64,000 nt of DNA from Paracoccaceae bacterium (GTDB taxonomy: Bacteria > Pseudomonadota > Alphaproteobacteria > Rhodobacterales > Rhodobacteraceae): positions 1-64,000 of the forward strand of contig JAHQVS010000101.1 of the NCBI GenBank assembly GCA_019634215.1, in the 5' to 3' direction. The notes beneath the pieces were generated by a model. It ran no database searches. It saw nothing but the letters and a program-made list of their open reading frames with translations, and was not told where the DNA came from. The translations under genes and the position numbers were made by a program. Each line of letters opens with the position of its first letter. The stretch's first letter is position 1. Shown here in pieces: positions 45,281 through 55,853 of the stretch.

Positions 45281-46255
45281 ATGCGGTTTCCCCTGTCAGT
45301 GCCGTTGACCGGCGGCGCGTTGGATCGCGCGGCGCAATTGCGTCCCGACCCAGCTGCACTGTCGGCGTTGGCGTCAGCGGACTTGGCGCGTCTCCTGCCA
45401 CTGTGGCGCGGAAAAGCCCCGATTGATCTGAGCGATTCGGCTGGGCCGCGTTTGGCCTGGATCCCAATGTCAGAAGATATCCTTAAGATCAGCGCTGAAG
45501 CTGCGGTTTTCCTGGGGCGGGCTCTGGATGAGGGCGATCAGCTTCCGGCTCGATTTGCCGCTGATATTTCAAGTGTTGAAGAGGAAAACCTCCCAGAGAT
45601 TGCGTCTCGTTTCGGCGGCGCGGTGAAGTTTATCGACCTACGCTCGATCGCTTCAGAGCTGCCGGCCACGGAGCCGGCAGTTTGGGCGGAGGCGAAATCC
45701 TTGTTGGAATGGCACGCCAATCACCGGAAATGCAGCCGGTGCGGCGCCACATCGCAATCTTCGGAGGGCGGGTGGCGGCGCGATTGCGGCGCGTGCGGCG
45801 GCAAGCATTTCCCCCGGACCGACCCCGTGGTGATCATGTTGGTGGTGCATCGCGGGGACGACGGCCTGGAGCGGGTATTGATCGGTCGCCAACCCAATTG
45901 GCCGCCTCGAATGCATTCCCTGCTCGCTGGCTACATTGAGCCGGGGGAGACCGTCGAGGAAGCGGTGCGGCGTGAAACCTGGGAGGAGGCGGGCGTCAAG
46001 GTCGATGAGGTCGGTTACCTCGCCTCGCAACCCTGGCCGTTCCCCTCCACCTTAATGATCGGCTGTTGGGGCAGGGCGATGAACGCCGATTTGACCGTGG
46101 ATCAGCATGAGCTGGAGACAGCGCGCTGGGCTGACAAGGCTGAGATGCGCGCTGCCTTAGCCGGGGAGCATCCGGTGTTTGATGCCCCCCGCCGTGACGC
46201 CATCGCCCGGGTGTTGACCGAGGCGTGGGCGACCGACCAACTCATGCTTCTTTGA
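45281..46255 (+). CDS. nudC: NADH pyrophosphatase
   Basis: Nudix hydrolase of 324 residues that splits NADH to NMNH and AMP, and in E. coli removes NAD caps from RNA. It has a zinc ribbon (CSRCGATS...CGACGG), the Nudix box GYIEPGETVEEAVRRETWEE with the REXXEE core, and the NudC signature SQPWPFPSTLM just after it. ATG at 45281 is the most likely start; an ATG at 45257 is an alternative. It converges on pheA with a 7-bp gap. Confidence 0.95.
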   Translation: MRFPLSVPLTGGALDRAAQLRPDPAALSALASADLARLLPLWRGKAPIDLSDSAGPRLAWIPMSEDILKISAEAAVFLGRALDEGDQLPARFAADISSVEEENLPEIASRFGGAVKFIDLRSIASELPATEPAVWAEAKSLLEWHANHRKCSRCGATSQSSEGGWRRDCGACGGKHFPRTDPVVIMLVVHRGDDGLERVLIGRQPNWPPRMHSLLAGYIEPGETVEEAVRRETWEEAGVKVDEVGYLASQPWPFPSTLMIGCWGRAMNADLTVDQHELETARWADKAEMRAALAGEHPVFDAPRRDAIARVLTEAWATDQLMLL

Positions 46256-46262
46256 TCTGGCC

Positions 46263-47105
46263 CTACCGATCCGCCCGCGCCGCACTTGCGGGGTAGACGC
46301 CTAAGATCTTGGTCGAGCTGGTGAAAAAATGAAGTTCCTCCAGCGCGCGCGCCACGGCGGGGTCGTCAGGATGGCCTTCAATGTCGGCGTAGAATTGTGT
46401 CGCGGTGAATTGGCCGTCGACCATATAGCTCTCAAGCTTCACCATATTGACGCCATTGGTCGCGAACCCGCCCATCGCCTTGTAGAGCGCCGATGGCAGG
46501 TTGCGGACCCGGAACACAAAGGTGGTGATCGAGGGGCCGTTCAGCCGGTCGGCCTCGATCTTCTGCCGTGAAGCCACCAGGAAGCGGGTGGTGTTGTGCG
46601 CCGCATCCTCGATATTGGTGGCGAGCGCCTTCAGCCCATAAATCTCCGCCGCCAGGGTCGAGGCGATCGCCGCGCGGCTGATATTCTCGGCGGCGGCGAT
46701 CTCTTTCGCCGACCCGGCGGTGTCGGCGCCGACAACGGCGTTGAGCTTATGAGATTGGATAAAAACCCGGCACTGCCCGAGCGCGACCACATGGCTTTGC
46801 ACCGTGTCGATCTCGTCGATCGTGGCGTCCTTCACGCCAAGCAATTGCAGGCGGATCGGCAGGAAATGCTCGCCGATAATATACAGGCCACTGCCCGGCA
46901 GCAGATGGTGGACGTCCGCCACCCGGCCATAGAGTGAGTTTTCCACTGGCAACATCGCCAGCTTGGCCTCGCCGCGTTGCACCGCGCCGATCGCCTCCTC
47001 GAAAGTCGCGCAGGGCATGGCGGTCATGTCTGGGTAAACGTCGCGGCAGGCTTGGTGCGAATAGGCGCCGGGCTCGCCCTGGAAAGCGATTTTGTCCTCA
47101 GACAT
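46263..47105 (-). CDS. pheA: Prephenate dehydratase
   Basis: Monofunctional prephenate dehydratase of 280 residues converting prephenate to phenylpyruvate for phenylalanine synthesis. FQGEPGAYSHQA opens the catalytic domain, LPVENSLYGRV and DAAHNTTRFLV (with the essential TRF) complete it, and an ACT regulatory domain occupies about 190-270 (GPSITTFVFRV, NMVKLESYMV). There is no chorismate mutase part. ATG at 47105 follows CAGGAGA. It is divergent from the cytochrome c gene, an arrangement common in alphaproteobacteria. Confidence 0.96.
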   Translation of the reverse strand: MSEDKIAFQGEPGAYSHQACRDVYPDMTAMPCATFEEAIGAVQRGEAKLAMLPVENSLYGRVADVHHLLPGSGLYIIGEHFLPIRLQLLGVKDATIDEIDTVQSHVVALGQCRVFIQSHKLNAVVGADTAGSAKEIAAAENISRAAIASTLAAEIYGLKALATNIEDAAHNTTRFLVASRQKIEADRLNGPSITTFVFRVRNLPSALYKAMGGFATNGVNMVKLESYMVDGQFTATQFYADIEGHPDDPAVARALEELHFFTSSTKILGVYPASAARADR

Positions 47106-47270
47106 GTGAGTCTCCTGGGCCGCAGGAGCCTCTAGGACCCAAAATGCGGCGTGTTGCATTCGACACACCGCGCAATTGGCGATAAATCGCGGTGATAGGA
47201 TTTGAAGGTTTACCCGATAAGCCGATATTGCCGCGCGTGAAAGTGCGATCAGACAACTGCGGATAGAGAA

Positions 47271-47825
47271 ATGGACGCTTTTGAGCTTAACAAAATCTTC
47301 GGTGCGTTGACCGGGGCCTTGGTGGTGTTCCTGGGCGTCAGCTTCGTGACCGAGGGTATCTACCACACCGGTGGCCATGGCGGCGGCCATGGGCATGAGA
47401 AGTTGGCTTACAGCCTCGAGATCGAGGAAGCCGATGGGCATGGAGATCAAAAGGAGGTTGTGGAAGAAATCTCGCTCGCGGCGCTGCTTTCCGAGGCCGA
47501 TGTCGCCAAAGGCGAGAAGGTCTTCAAAAAATGTTCGGCTTGCCACAACGTCGAAGTGGGCGGTGGCAACAAGACCGGACCGGCCTTGTATGGCGTTATG
47601 GGCCGCGACATCGCCAGCATGGATTTCGGCTATTCTGCGGTTCTCGCCGATATGGACGGCGGTTGGGGCTGGGAGGAGATGAACGGCTTCTTGACCAAAC
47701 CGAAAGAGTGGGCTGATGGCACCAAGATGAATTTCGCCGGTCTGAAAAAGTCCGAAGACCGGGCCAACCTTATGGCTTACCTCAACGCGCAAAGCGAAGC
47801 GCCGATTGCTCTTCCGGCGGAGTAA
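47271..47825 (+). CDS. Membrane-anchored class I cytochrome c (CycM-like)
   Basis: Protein of 184 residues. An uncleaved N-terminal helix (about 8-28) anchors it in the inner membrane, followed by a histidine/glycine-rich linker (HTGGHGGGHGHE) and an acidic stretch. The heme domain begins near residue 70 with CSACH (Cys88, Cys91, His92); Met153 in GTKMNF is the probable sixth ligand. CycM-type proteins pass electrons from complex III to cytochrome oxidase. The start follows GATAGAG. The histidine-rich linker could bind metal. Confidence 0.93.
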   Translation: MDAFELNKIFGALTGALVVFLGVSFVTEGIYHTGGHGGGHGHEKLAYSLEIEEADGHGDQKEVVEEISLAALLSEADVAKGEKVFKKCSACHNVEVGGGNKTGPALYGVMGRDIASMDFGYSAVLADMDGGWGWEEMNGFLTKPKEWADGTKMNFAGLKKSEDRANLMAYLNAQSEAPIALPAE

Positions 47826-47988
47826 TCCACGGAAGGCCGCTCCGGCGCCGCCTCGGCCTCGCGTTGATTTGCGCGGGTTTACGGCGGTCTGCCCTTGATG
47901 CGGACCTGGGACGCCCCTACCCCTTACTGTAACGTGGTTTCCGCGCCCGACATAAAGTTACGGCGCGGATCGTTCAGGGAAGGGCCGA

Positions 47989-49842
47989 ATGCGCATCGAC
48001 CGACGGAAGTTTATACAATCCTCCACTGCTGCGGCGACCCTGGCTGGCGCGCCGGTGCTTAGCGCCGCTCCCGCATTTGCGGAATGGTCTGGCGGCGGCG
48101 TGCGCTCTCATGGCGAGTCCCTGCTCGGCGCGCTGAAATACGGCCCTGATTTCAAGCATTTTGATTATGTGAACCCGGACGCGCCAAAGGGTGGGACCGC
48201 TAAATTGTCGGTCGGCACGCCTTATGACAGCTTCAATCCCTTCAACGCCAAGGGCCAAGCGGCCTCCGGCGTGAGTACTCTGGTGTATGAAAGCCTGATG
48301 ACGCCGCCTATGGACGAGGGCTCGACCCATTATGGCCTATTGGCTGAGTGGATGGAGTTCACTAAAGGCGGTGATTGGGCGGCGTTCCGTCTGCGCGACG
48401 GCGCTCGTTGGCATGACGGTGAGCCTGTCACGGTCGCTGACGTTCAGAAGAGCTTTGAGTTGCTGACCACTCAGGGCAACCCTCTGTACCGCTACTATTA
48501 CGGTGATGTGTCGGAAGTGATCGATGAGGGCGACCGCATCGTTCTGTTTAAATTCAGCACCACCGAAAATCGCGAATTGCCGCATATTCTCGGACAGCTC
48601 AACGTCTTTCCCGCACATTTTTGGGAGAGCCGCGCCTTCGATCAACCCACATTGGAGTCGCCGCTTGGTTCGGGTCCCTACCGTATCAGCAGGTTCGAGG
48701 AAGGCCGTTTCGTGGAGATGAGCCGGGTCGAGGATTATTGGGGCGCTGATCTGCCGGTACGGGTCGGATCAAATAACTTTGAGACGCTTCGTTTTGAGCA
48801 TTTCCTCGATCGTGACACCGCCTTTGAGGCCTTTAAGAAGGGCGACGTCGATTATTGGGAAGAGAACAGCGCCCAACGTTGGGCGGAGCGCTTTGATTTC
48901 CCTGCGCTGCGCAAGGGGCATGTGGTCAAGGATGAGCCCAAGTTAGAGGGGCCGAAGACGATCCAGAGCTTCGCCTTCAACCTTCGCCGTCCGCAATTCG
49001 CTGATCGCCGCGTGCGTGCCGCCTTGGGTCTGGCGTTTGATTTCGAGTGGTCCAACAAGGCGGTTTTCTTCGACCAATACGCTCGTCCCTATAGCTATTT
49101 CCAAGGCTCCGAAGGTTTGATGGCGCTTGGTGTTCCCGAAGGGGATGAGTTGGCGTTGTTGGAGCCCTATCGCGATCAATTGCCTGCGGAGCTGTTCGAA
49201 AAGCCGTTTAAGAACCTGGAGACCGACGGCTCAGGCAGTAATCGGCGCGGCCTGCGAAGAGCGCGGAAGTTGTTGGAGGAGGCTGGTTGGACGATTCAAG
49301 ATCAGCGCTTGGTCAACGCCGAAGGGACCCCGTTGACGCTTGAATTCCTGCTGACCCAGGCGAGTTCGCAGGAGAAGGTGGTGCAGCCCTTTCTCGACAA
49401 TCTGGCAAAACTTGGCGTCGAGGCCACACTGCGCAGCGTTGACTCAGCGCAATATGTCAGGCGGCGGCGCAGTTATGATTTCGACATGATCCTCGCTGGT
49501 GTCGCAAACTCCGAGAGCCCGGGAAATGAGCAGCGCGAATTCTGGGGCTCGAAGGCGGCCAACGTCGAGGGCAGCCGGAATGTCTCGGGTGTGGATAACC
49601 CGATTGTCAACAGCTTGATCGAGGTCATCATCAATGCTCCTGAACGTTCCGCTTTGGAAGCCGCCAGCCGGGCGCTCGATCGTGTGCTATTGTGGGAGCA
49701 CTATATGATCTCCGAGCTGTATACCCCTTATGAGCGCGTCGCTTATTGGGACCGTTTCGGACACCCCGAGCCCTATCCGCCCCGTGCTGTCGGCTTTCCG
49801 AATGTCTGGTGGTGGGACGCCGAGAAGGCCGCCAAGATTTGA
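47989..49842 (+). CDS. yejA: Peptide ABC transporter substrate-binding protein (first copy)
   Basis: Periplasmic family 5 (oligopeptide) binding protein of 617 residues. The N-terminus has a twin-arginine-like signal (DRRKFIQSSTAAATLAG, cleavage near AFAEW), so it may be exported folded. HFDYVNPDAPKGG and WHDGEPVTVADV are YejA-type landmarks. It would deliver peptides or microcin C-like compounds to YejB/YejE. AGGGAAGG precedes the ATG. It starts a five-gene operon whose second gene is a paralogue. Confidence 0.92.
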   Translation: MRIDRRKFIQSSTAAATLAGAPVLSAAPAFAEWSGGGVRSHGESLLGALKYGPDFKHFDYVNPDAPKGGTAKLSVGTPYDSFNPFNAKGQAASGVSTLVYESLMTPPMDEGSTHYGLLAEWMEFTKGGDWAAFRLRDGARWHDGEPVTVADVQKSFELLTTQGNPLYRYYYGDVSEVIDEGDRIVLFKFSTTENRELPHILGQLNVFPAHFWESRAFDQPTLESPLGSGPYRISRFEEGRFVEMSRVEDYWGADLPVRVGSNNFETLRFEHFLDRDTAFEAFKKGDVDYWEENSAQRWAERFDFPALRKGHVVKDEPKLEGPKTIQSFAFNLRRPQFADRRVRAALGLAFDFEWSNKAVFFDQYARPYSYFQGSEGLMALGVPEGDELALLEPYRDQLPAELFEKPFKNLETDGSGSNRRGLRRARKLLEEAGWTIQDQRLVNAEGTPLTLEFLLTQASSQEKVVQPFLDNLAKLGVEATLRSVDSAQYVRRRRSYDFDMILAGVANSESPGNEQREFWGSKAANVEGSRNVSGVDNPIVNSLIEVIINAPERSALEAASRALDRVLLWEHYMISELYTPYERVAYWDRFGHPEPYPPRAVGFPNVWWWDAEKAAKI

Positions 49843-49904
49843 GCGGCGGGCTGTGTTGTGAGCGTGAGGGGCGGGAAACGGGCATGATCAAGAAGGAGCG
49901 TCGC

Positions 49905-51776
49905 ATGCGCTGGCGTATATCGACGATGATCGCGGCGGCGGTGGCGGTTGGCTGGGGTATAAGCGGCGAAGCCGCTAAAGCGACCGAGACCACCGTTACT
50001 CATGGCCTCTCCGCCTTCGGTGAGTTGAAATATCCTTCCGATTTCACGCATTTCGATTACGTCGTCCCCGACGCCCCCAAGGGAGGGCGTATCCGGCTCC
50101 GCCCCACGGTGGCGAACCGCACCTTCGACAACTTCAACCTCTATATCTTGAAGGGCGACGCTGCCGACGGCACAGACCTGTTGTTCGACAGCTTGATGGC
50201 GCGGGCGTATGACGAGCCGGACGCGCTGTATGGGCTGTTGGCTGAGAGCGTCGAATTGCCCGCCGACCGCTCCTACGCCATCTTCACTCTGCGCCCGGAA
50301 GCCAAATTCGCGGACGGCTCACCCGTGACTGCGGAAGATGTCGCTTGGTCGATTGAGACCCTGCGCGACAAGAGCCGCCCGGTGTATCGCCTGTCCTACC
50401 GTGACATCGCTTCGGCCAAGGTGCTGGATCAGCGCAGGGTGCGGTTTGATTTCGCCGAGGGCGCGGCGATGCGCGATCAGGCGGCGCGGGTGGCGCAAGC
50501 GCCGATTTTTTCCAAAGCGCATTTCGAGGGGCGGGACTTTGAACAGCCTGAGCTGACGCCCCCGCTCGGTTCTGGGCCTTACCAGGTCGGCAAGGTCAAC
50601 GCAGGCCGCACTGTCACGTATGAGCGCCGCGAGGATTATTGGGCGAAGGATTTGCCGGTCCGTCAAGGCGCGTATAATTTTGATCAGATCGTTTACGAAT
50701 ATTTTCGAGACCATGATGTCGCGCTAGAGGCGTTTAAGGCCGGGGCATTTGATTTCAATGAAATCTACAGCTCTAAGAATTGGGCGCTGCAATATGATTT
50801 TCCAGCGATCCAAAAGGGCTGGGTGATCAAAGAGCACATCCAGGACGGCCGTCCTTCCGGCACTCAGGGCTTCTGGATCAACACCCGCAAGGAGAAATTC
50901 TCCGACCCCCGGGTGCGCGAAGCGCTGGATTGGGCGTTTGATTTCGAATGGACCCGCGATCGGGTATTCTACGGTCAATATGAGCGCACCGACAGCTTCT
51001 TCGAAAACTCGGAGGATCTCCAAGCCTCCGGTCCGCCTTCGTCTGAGGAGTTGGCCCTCCTGGAGCCTTTTCGCGGTCAATTGCCGGCCACGGTGTTCGA
51101 AGAGGACGCCTATCTTCCCCCCGTCACCAAAGGGGACGGGGTAATCCGCCGTAACCTGCGCCGAGCCCGCAAACTGCTTGATGAGGCCGGTTGGACCATT
51201 CAGGACGGCGTGCGCAAGAACGCAGCGGGGGAGGCTCTCACCATCGAATTTCTGGATCGGGTGGGGGGGCGGTTTGGCTCCGTCCTCGATCCATACATCG
51301 CCAACCTGAAAACACTTGGCATCGAGGCGATGCAACGGCAGGTGGACCCGGCGCAATATGAGCTCCGCCAGAAGTCGTTCGATTATGACATCGTCACAGG
51401 CCGCTTCGTGCCGCCGCCAACTCCAGGGACTGAATTGCGCGGCTTTCTCTCCTCCGCCAGCGCCGGTCAAAACGGCTCCTTTAACCTTGCTGGGGTAAAC
51501 TCGCCGGTGATCGATGCGTTGATTGAGAAAGTGAATAACGCCGCCTCTCGCGATGAACTGCGGGCAGCGGCGCGGGCGCTTGATCGGGTGTACCGCGCTG
51601 GGCGCTACTGGGTGCCGCAATGGTATAGCGGCACGCACCGGCTGGCCTATTGGGACATGTTCGGACGCCCAGAGGACCGAGGCGTTGAGAAACCGCGCTA
51701 TTGGCGCGGCGTGCGCCTGACCTGGTGGTATGACGAGGCCAAGGCGGCGGCGTTGGCTGAGAAACGCGGCAAGTGA
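49905..51776 (+). CDS. yejA: Peptide ABC transporter substrate-binding protein (second copy)
   Basis: Second YejA-like binding protein, 623 residues, 62 bp after the first. It has a classical Sec signal (about 1-27, EAAKA) instead of the twin-arginine type of its neighbour, then the same fold: HFDYVVPDAPKGG, FADGSPVTAEDV, WALQYDFPAI and RDHDVALEAFK. The two copies are clearly homologous but divergent, suggesting different ligands served by one permease. ATG at 49905 follows AAGGAG; an ATG at 49884 is possible. Confidence 0.92.
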   Translation: MRWRISTMIAAAVAVGWGISGEAAKATETTVTHGLSAFGELKYPSDFTHFDYVVPDAPKGGRIRLRPTVANRTFDNFNLYILKGDAADGTDLLFDSLMARAYDEPDALYGLLAESVELPADRSYAIFTLRPEAKFADGSPVTAEDVAWSIETLRDKSRPVYRLSYRDIASAKVLDQRRVRFDFAEGAAMRDQAARVAQAPIFSKAHFEGRDFEQPELTPPLGSGPYQVGKVNAGRTVTYERREDYWAKDLPVRQGAYNFDQIVYEYFRDHDVALEAFKAGAFDFNEIYSSKNWALQYDFPAIQKGWVIKEHIQDGRPSGTQGFWINTRKEKFSDPRVREALDWAFDFEWTRDRVFYGQYERTDSFFENSEDLQASGPPSSEELALLEPFRGQLPATVFEEDAYLPPVTKGDGVIRRNLRRARKLLDEAGWTIQDGVRKNAAGEALTIEFLDRVGGRFGSVLDPYIANLKTLGIEAMQRQVDPAQYELRQKSFDYDIVTGRFVPPPTPGTELRGFLSSASAGQNGSFNLAGVNSPVIDALIEKVNNAASRDELRAAARALDRVYRAGRYWVPQWYSGTHRLAYWDMFGRPEDRGVEKPRYWRGVRLTWWYDEAKAAALAEKRGK

Positions 51777-51856
51777 CGATTTGGACCAACATTGGCTGCG
51801 CCGCCGCCCCCTTGGCGGCGCTGGGGCGGACCGGACGGGCTGCTTAAGGAGATCTG

Positions 51857-53020
51857 ATGGGCGCCTACATCCTCCGACGTCTGTTGCTGATCATTCCGAC
51901 CTTGCTCGGCATCATTCTGGTGAACTTCATTGTCGTGCAGTTCGCCCCGGGCGGCCCTGTTGAGCAGGCGCTGAGCGAGCTTCAGGATCTCGGCGGCGGC
52001 TCGGGAGCCACCGACCGTTTCACCGGTGGGGGTGGTGATGGCGCGGCAGCCTCTCAGACTGGAGAATCGAGTTATCGCGGCTCGCAAGGGCTTGATCCGG
52101 AGCTAGTGTCGCGTCTTCAGGTGCAATTCGGGTTCGCCCGCATCGTGTGTGAAGATGGGCATCAAGGCGAGCCGAGCCTTTCGGCCGAGACCTGCAAGTC
52201 GGAAGAGATCCCTTCCTATGAGCAATTCCTGATCATGGTCGGAAACTATCTGACGTTTGATTTCGGCGAGAGTTTCTTCAAGGGCAAATCCGTCACCGAG
52301 CTGATCTGGGACAAGCTGCCGGTTTCACTAACTCTCGGTTTCTGGACCTTCGCGCTCTCCTACGGCATCTCAATCCCGCTCGGCATCCGCAAGGCGGTGA
52401 GAGACGGGACGCCGTTCGACGCCTGGACCTCCGGAGTGATTATCGTCGGCTACGCCATCCCGAACTTTTTGTTGGGGATCATGCTGCTGATTTTCTTCGC
52501 TGGCGGGTCCTACTTCCAGTTCTTTCCTCTGCGCGGCCTACACTCGGACGGATGGGAGGATTTCAGCCTGATCGGCCAGCTCCTGGACTATATCTGGCAT
52601 ATCGTTTTGCCGATCACCGCCCTGGCGGTTGGCGGCTTCGCCACCCTGACGTTGCTGACCAAGAACTCATTCCTTGATGAGATCAAGAAACAGTACGTGA
52701 TCACCGCCCGCGCCAAGGGCTTGACCGAGAATCGGGTGCTCTATGGCCATGTATTCCGCAACGCCATGCTGATTGTGATCGCTGGCTTTCCGGCGGCGGT
52801 GATCGGTATTTTCTTCGGCGGGTCCCTGCTGATCGAGACGGTTTTCTCGCTCGACGGCTTGGGGTTGCTCGGCTACGAGGCGGTCATTCAGCGGGACTAC
52901 CCGATTGTGTTCGGCACCCTGTTTATCTTCTCGCTGATTGGTTTGGCGGCCCACCTGCTCACGGACATCACTTACACCCTCATCGATCCTAGGATTGATT
53001 TTGAGAGCCGGTCGACATGA
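51857..53020 (+). CDS. yejB: Peptide ABC transporter permease YejB
   Basis: Inner-membrane permease of 387 residues, DppB/OppB type. An N-terminal helix (YILRRLLLIIPTLLGIILVN) and FAPGGPVEQ are followed by a long extracytoplasmic segment (about 40-125, glycine- and serine-rich) that is usual for YejB, then five helices with the EAA-like loop ITARAKGLTENRVLYGHVFRNAML contacting the ATPase. AAGGAG precedes the ATG. It pairs with YejE. Confidence 0.95.
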   Translation: MGAYILRRLLLIIPTLLGIILVNFIVVQFAPGGPVEQALSELQDLGGGSGATDRFTGGGGDGAAASQTGESSYRGSQGLDPELVSRLQVQFGFARIVCEDGHQGEPSLSAETCKSEEIPSYEQFLIMVGNYLTFDFGESFFKGKSVTELIWDKLPVSLTLGFWTFALSYGISIPLGIRKAVRDGTPFDAWTSGVIIVGYAIPNFLLGIMLLIFFAGGSYFQFFPLRGLHSDGWEDFSLIGQLLDYIWHIVLPITALAVGGFATLTLLTKNSFLDEIKKQYVITARAKGLTENRVLYGHVFRNAMLIVIAGFPAAVIGIFFGGSLLIETVFSLDGLGLLGYEAVIQRDYPIVFGTLFIFSLIGLAAHLLTDITYTLIDPRIDFESRST

Positions 53021-53033
53021 GGAAGGCGACGCG

Positions 53034-54146
53034 ATGATGCTGAAATTCGTCCGTTCCCCCTGGCTCAAGCTCGATCCGATTGCGCAGCGGCGGTGGGACA
53101 ATTTTCGAGCCAACAAGCGCGGTTTCTGGTCGTTGAGGATCTTCCTTGCGCTCTATGCGCTGTCGCTGGTCGCTGTGGTGATTGCCAATGACAGGCCATT
53201 GTTGGTGTCCTACAACGGCGAGTGGCTGTCGCCAGTCGTGGCCTCCTACGCCGAAACGCGGTTTGGCGGTGAGTTCAAGACGGAGGCGGATTATAAGGAT
53301 ATCGCTGTTCAGTGCCTGATCCGCACTGGCGGCGTTGAGGAATGCCTCGACGAGCCAGAAGCGATTTTGGAGGAGCTGCAGGAGCCCAAGGGGTGGATGC
53401 TCTGGCCACTGATCCCCTGGTACCATGACACCATTAATAAAGCCGCGCCCCGGCTGCCCGCGCCGCCCTCGGGCAATAATTGGCTGGGCACCGATGATCG
53501 CGGCCGGGATTTGCTGGCTCTGACGATTTACGGCTTCCGCCTCTCGGTCACATTCGGATTGATCGTCACCGGGTTCGCGGCGGTGATCGGGGTGCTGTCA
53601 GGCGCCGCGCAAGGCTATTTCGGTGGTATGGTCGATCTGGTGTTCCAGCGATTTATTGAGGTGTGGGCGGCGATTCCGTTCCTCTACATCGTAATGATCA
53701 TGTCTTCGATATTCCCGCCCAACTTCCTGATGTTGACCGCGATCGTGGCGCTATTCACCTGGACCAGTTTCGTCGGCGTAGCGCGAGCCGAGTTTCTCAG
53801 GGCGCGCAATTTCGAGTATGTAGCGGCGGCGCGAGCGCTGGGGGTGAATGATTGGGTGATCATGGTGCGGCACCTGCTGCCAAACGCCATGGTCGCAACC
53901 CTGACCATGCTGCCCTTTGTACTGACCGGCGCGATCTCGACCCTGGCGATCCTAGATTTTCTCGGTTTCGGCCTGAGCGAAAGTTACCCCTCGCTGGGTG
54001 AGATCGGCCTTCAGGCCAAAAACAATCTCCAGGCGCCATGGCTTGGGCTGACGGCGTTCTTCACCCTGTCGATCATGCTGTCTCTACTGGTGTTCATCTT
54101 TGAGGCGGTGCGGGACGCGTTTGATCCGAGGAAGACCTTCCAATGA
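53034..54146 (+). CDS. yejE: Peptide ABC transporter permease YejE
   Basis: Second permease, 370 residues, DppC/OppC type. DNFRANKRGFWSLRIF begins the first helix, a periplasmic loop follows (about 55-145), then NNWLGTDDRGRDLLA and an EAA loop ARALGVNDWVIMVRHLLPNA. It starts 13 bp after yejB (ATG at 53034 with AGGAAGG upstream) and its stop overlaps the yejF start by four bases (ATGA), so translation is coupled. Confidence 0.95.
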   Translation: MMLKFVRSPWLKLDPIAQRRWDNFRANKRGFWSLRIFLALYALSLVAVVIANDRPLLVSYNGEWLSPVVASYAETRFGGEFKTEADYKDIAVQCLIRTGGVEECLDEPEAILEELQEPKGWMLWPLIPWYHDTINKAAPRLPAPPSGNNWLGTDDRGRDLLALTIYGFRLSVTFGLIVTGFAAVIGVLSGAAQGYFGGMVDLVFQRFIEVWAAIPFLYIVMIMSSIFPPNFLMLTAIVALFTWTSFVGVARAEFLRARNFEYVAAARALGVNDWVIMVRHLLPNAMVATLTMLPFVLTGAISTLAILDFLGFGLSESYPSLGEIGLQAKNNLQAPWLGLTAFFTLSIMLSLLVFIFEAVRDAFDPRKTFQ

Positions 54147-55825
54147 CGGCGCCGGACCAAAAGCAACCCGACATCCGGATGCACCCGGCTTCTGAGCCAG
54201 ACGCCGCCGCGCCGTTGTTAAGCGTGCGCGATCTCTCCGTGACCTTTCGCTCGGCCGAGACCGAAACTCTGGCGGTGAGCAAGGTGTCGTTCGACATCCA
54301 TCCTGGCGAGACGGTTGCTTTGGTGGGGGAGTCTGGTTCTGGGAAATCAGTGACAGCGCTCTCCACGCTGCGGCTGCTGCCAGGGTCAGCGGAGTATGAA
54401 GGCTCGGTTCGCTACCAGGACGCTGAGGTGTTCGAGGCTGACGAGCCGACATTGCGGGGGATACGCGGCGACGATATCTCGATGATCTTCCAAGAGCCGA
54501 TGACCTCGCTGAATCCCTTGCATACGGTGGAGAAGCAGGTGACGGAGAGCCTGGAATTACACCAGGGATTGAGCGGTGCGCCGGCGCGGGAACGGGTGTT
54601 GGAGCTGCTCAATCAGGTGGGCCTGCGGGACGCTGAAAGCCGGCTGGGCGCCTATCCGCATCAACTCTCTGGCGGCCAGCGTCAGCGGGTGATGATCGCC
54701 ATGGCGCTGGCCAATAACCCCAAGCTGCTGATCGCGGATGAGCCGACAACCGCGCTCGATGTCACCATTCAGGCGCAGATTCTCGTCCTGCTAAAAGACC
54801 TCCAGCGCGAACGCGGCATGGCGATGCTGTTCATTACGCATGATCTTGGGATCGTACGCAAAATCGCTGACAAGGTTTGCGTCATGCAGGGCGGTGAGAT
54901 CGTCGAGACAGGGCCGACCGCCCAGCTGTTCGACGCGCCTCAGCACCCCTATTCCAAGCTTTTGCTCGGCGCCGAGCCCAAGGGTCGCGCCGATCCGTTG
55001 CCGGAAGATGCACAGGAAATTCTCAACGTTGAGAAACTCAAGGTGTGGTTTCCCATCAAGCGCGGTCTGATGCGCACCACCGTCGGCCATGTTAAGGCGG
55101 TGCTAGAGGCGGATTTGACGTTGCGGGCGGGGGAAACCCTTGGGGTGGTTGGCGAATCCGGCTCAGGCAAAACCACTCTCGGTTTGGCGATTTTGCGCTT
55201 AATCCGCTCAGAAGGGCGGATCACTGCCCTGGGGCAAGAACTGCAGGGCCTGGGAACTAACGCGATGCGCCCGCTGCGGCGGGATATGCAGATCGTGTTT
55301 CAAGACCCTTACGGGTCTCTCAGCCCGCGTATGTCGATCGCGCAAATCATCGGCGAGGGTCTGGATGTCCATGGTCTCGCCACCAAGGGGGAGGACCGGC
55401 GCGCGGTAATCACTGAGGCGCTGGAGGAGGTTGGCCTCGACCCGGAATCTATGGACCGCTATCCGCACGAATTCTCCGGCGGCCAGCGTCAGCGGGTGGC
55501 GATTGCACGGGCGATGATTTTGAAACCTAAATTCATGGTGCTGGATGAGCCGACATCGGCGTTGGATATGACGGTACAGGTCCAAATCGTTGAATTGTTA
55601 AGAGAGCTGCAGCGCAAGTATGGCCTGTCCTATCTGTTTATCAGCCATGATTTGCGGGTGGTGCGGGCGATGTCTCACCGGATCATGGTGATGCGCGCTG
55701 GCGAGATCGTTGAGGCGGGACAGGTGGAGCAGATCGTATCCGCCCCGAACCATGACTATACCAAGGCGTTAATGGCGGCGGCCTTCAACCTGGAGACGCA
55801 CGGGAGCGAAGCAATCGCCGACTAG
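54143..55825 (+). CDS. yejF: Peptide ABC transporter ATPase YejF (fused double ATPase)
   Basis: Cytoplasmic ATPase of 560 residues with two complete ABC domains, serving YejB and YejE. First domain: [33 protein letters not shown]. Second domain: [38 protein letters not shown]. Each domain is followed by an oligopeptide-type C-terminal extension ([18 protein letters not shown]). Start overlaps yejE by four bases. It ends the importer operon; an intergenic repeat follows. Confidence 0.96.
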   Translation: MTAPDQKQPDIRMHPASEPDAAAPLLSVRDLSVTFRSAETETLAVSKVSFDIHPGETVALVGESGSGKSVTALSTLRLLPGSAEYEGSVRYQDAEVFEADEPTLRGIRGDDISMIFQEPMTSLNPLHTVEKQVTESLELHQGLSGAPARERVLELLNQVGLRDAESRLGAYPHQLSGGQRQRVMIAMALANNPKLLIADEPTTALDVTIQAQILVLLKDLQRERGMAMLFITHDLGIVRKIADKVCVMQGGEIVETGPTAQLFDAPQHPYSKLLLGAEPKGRADPLPEDAQEILNVEKLKVWFPIKRGLMRTTVGHVKAVLEADLTLRAGETLGVVGESGSGKTTLGLAILRLIRSEGRITALGQELQGLGTNAMRPLRRDMQIVFQDPYGSLSPRMSIAQIIGEGLDVHGLATKGEDRRAVITEALEEVGLDPESMDRYPHEFSGGQRQRVAIARAMILKPKFMVLDEPTSALDMTVQVQIVELLRELQRKYGLSYLFISHDLRVVRAMSHRIMVMRAGEIVEAGQVEQIVSAPNHDYTKALMAAAFNLETHGSEAIAD

Positions 55826-55853
55826 GCGGATCGCTTGAGCTAAAGCGTCTTCC

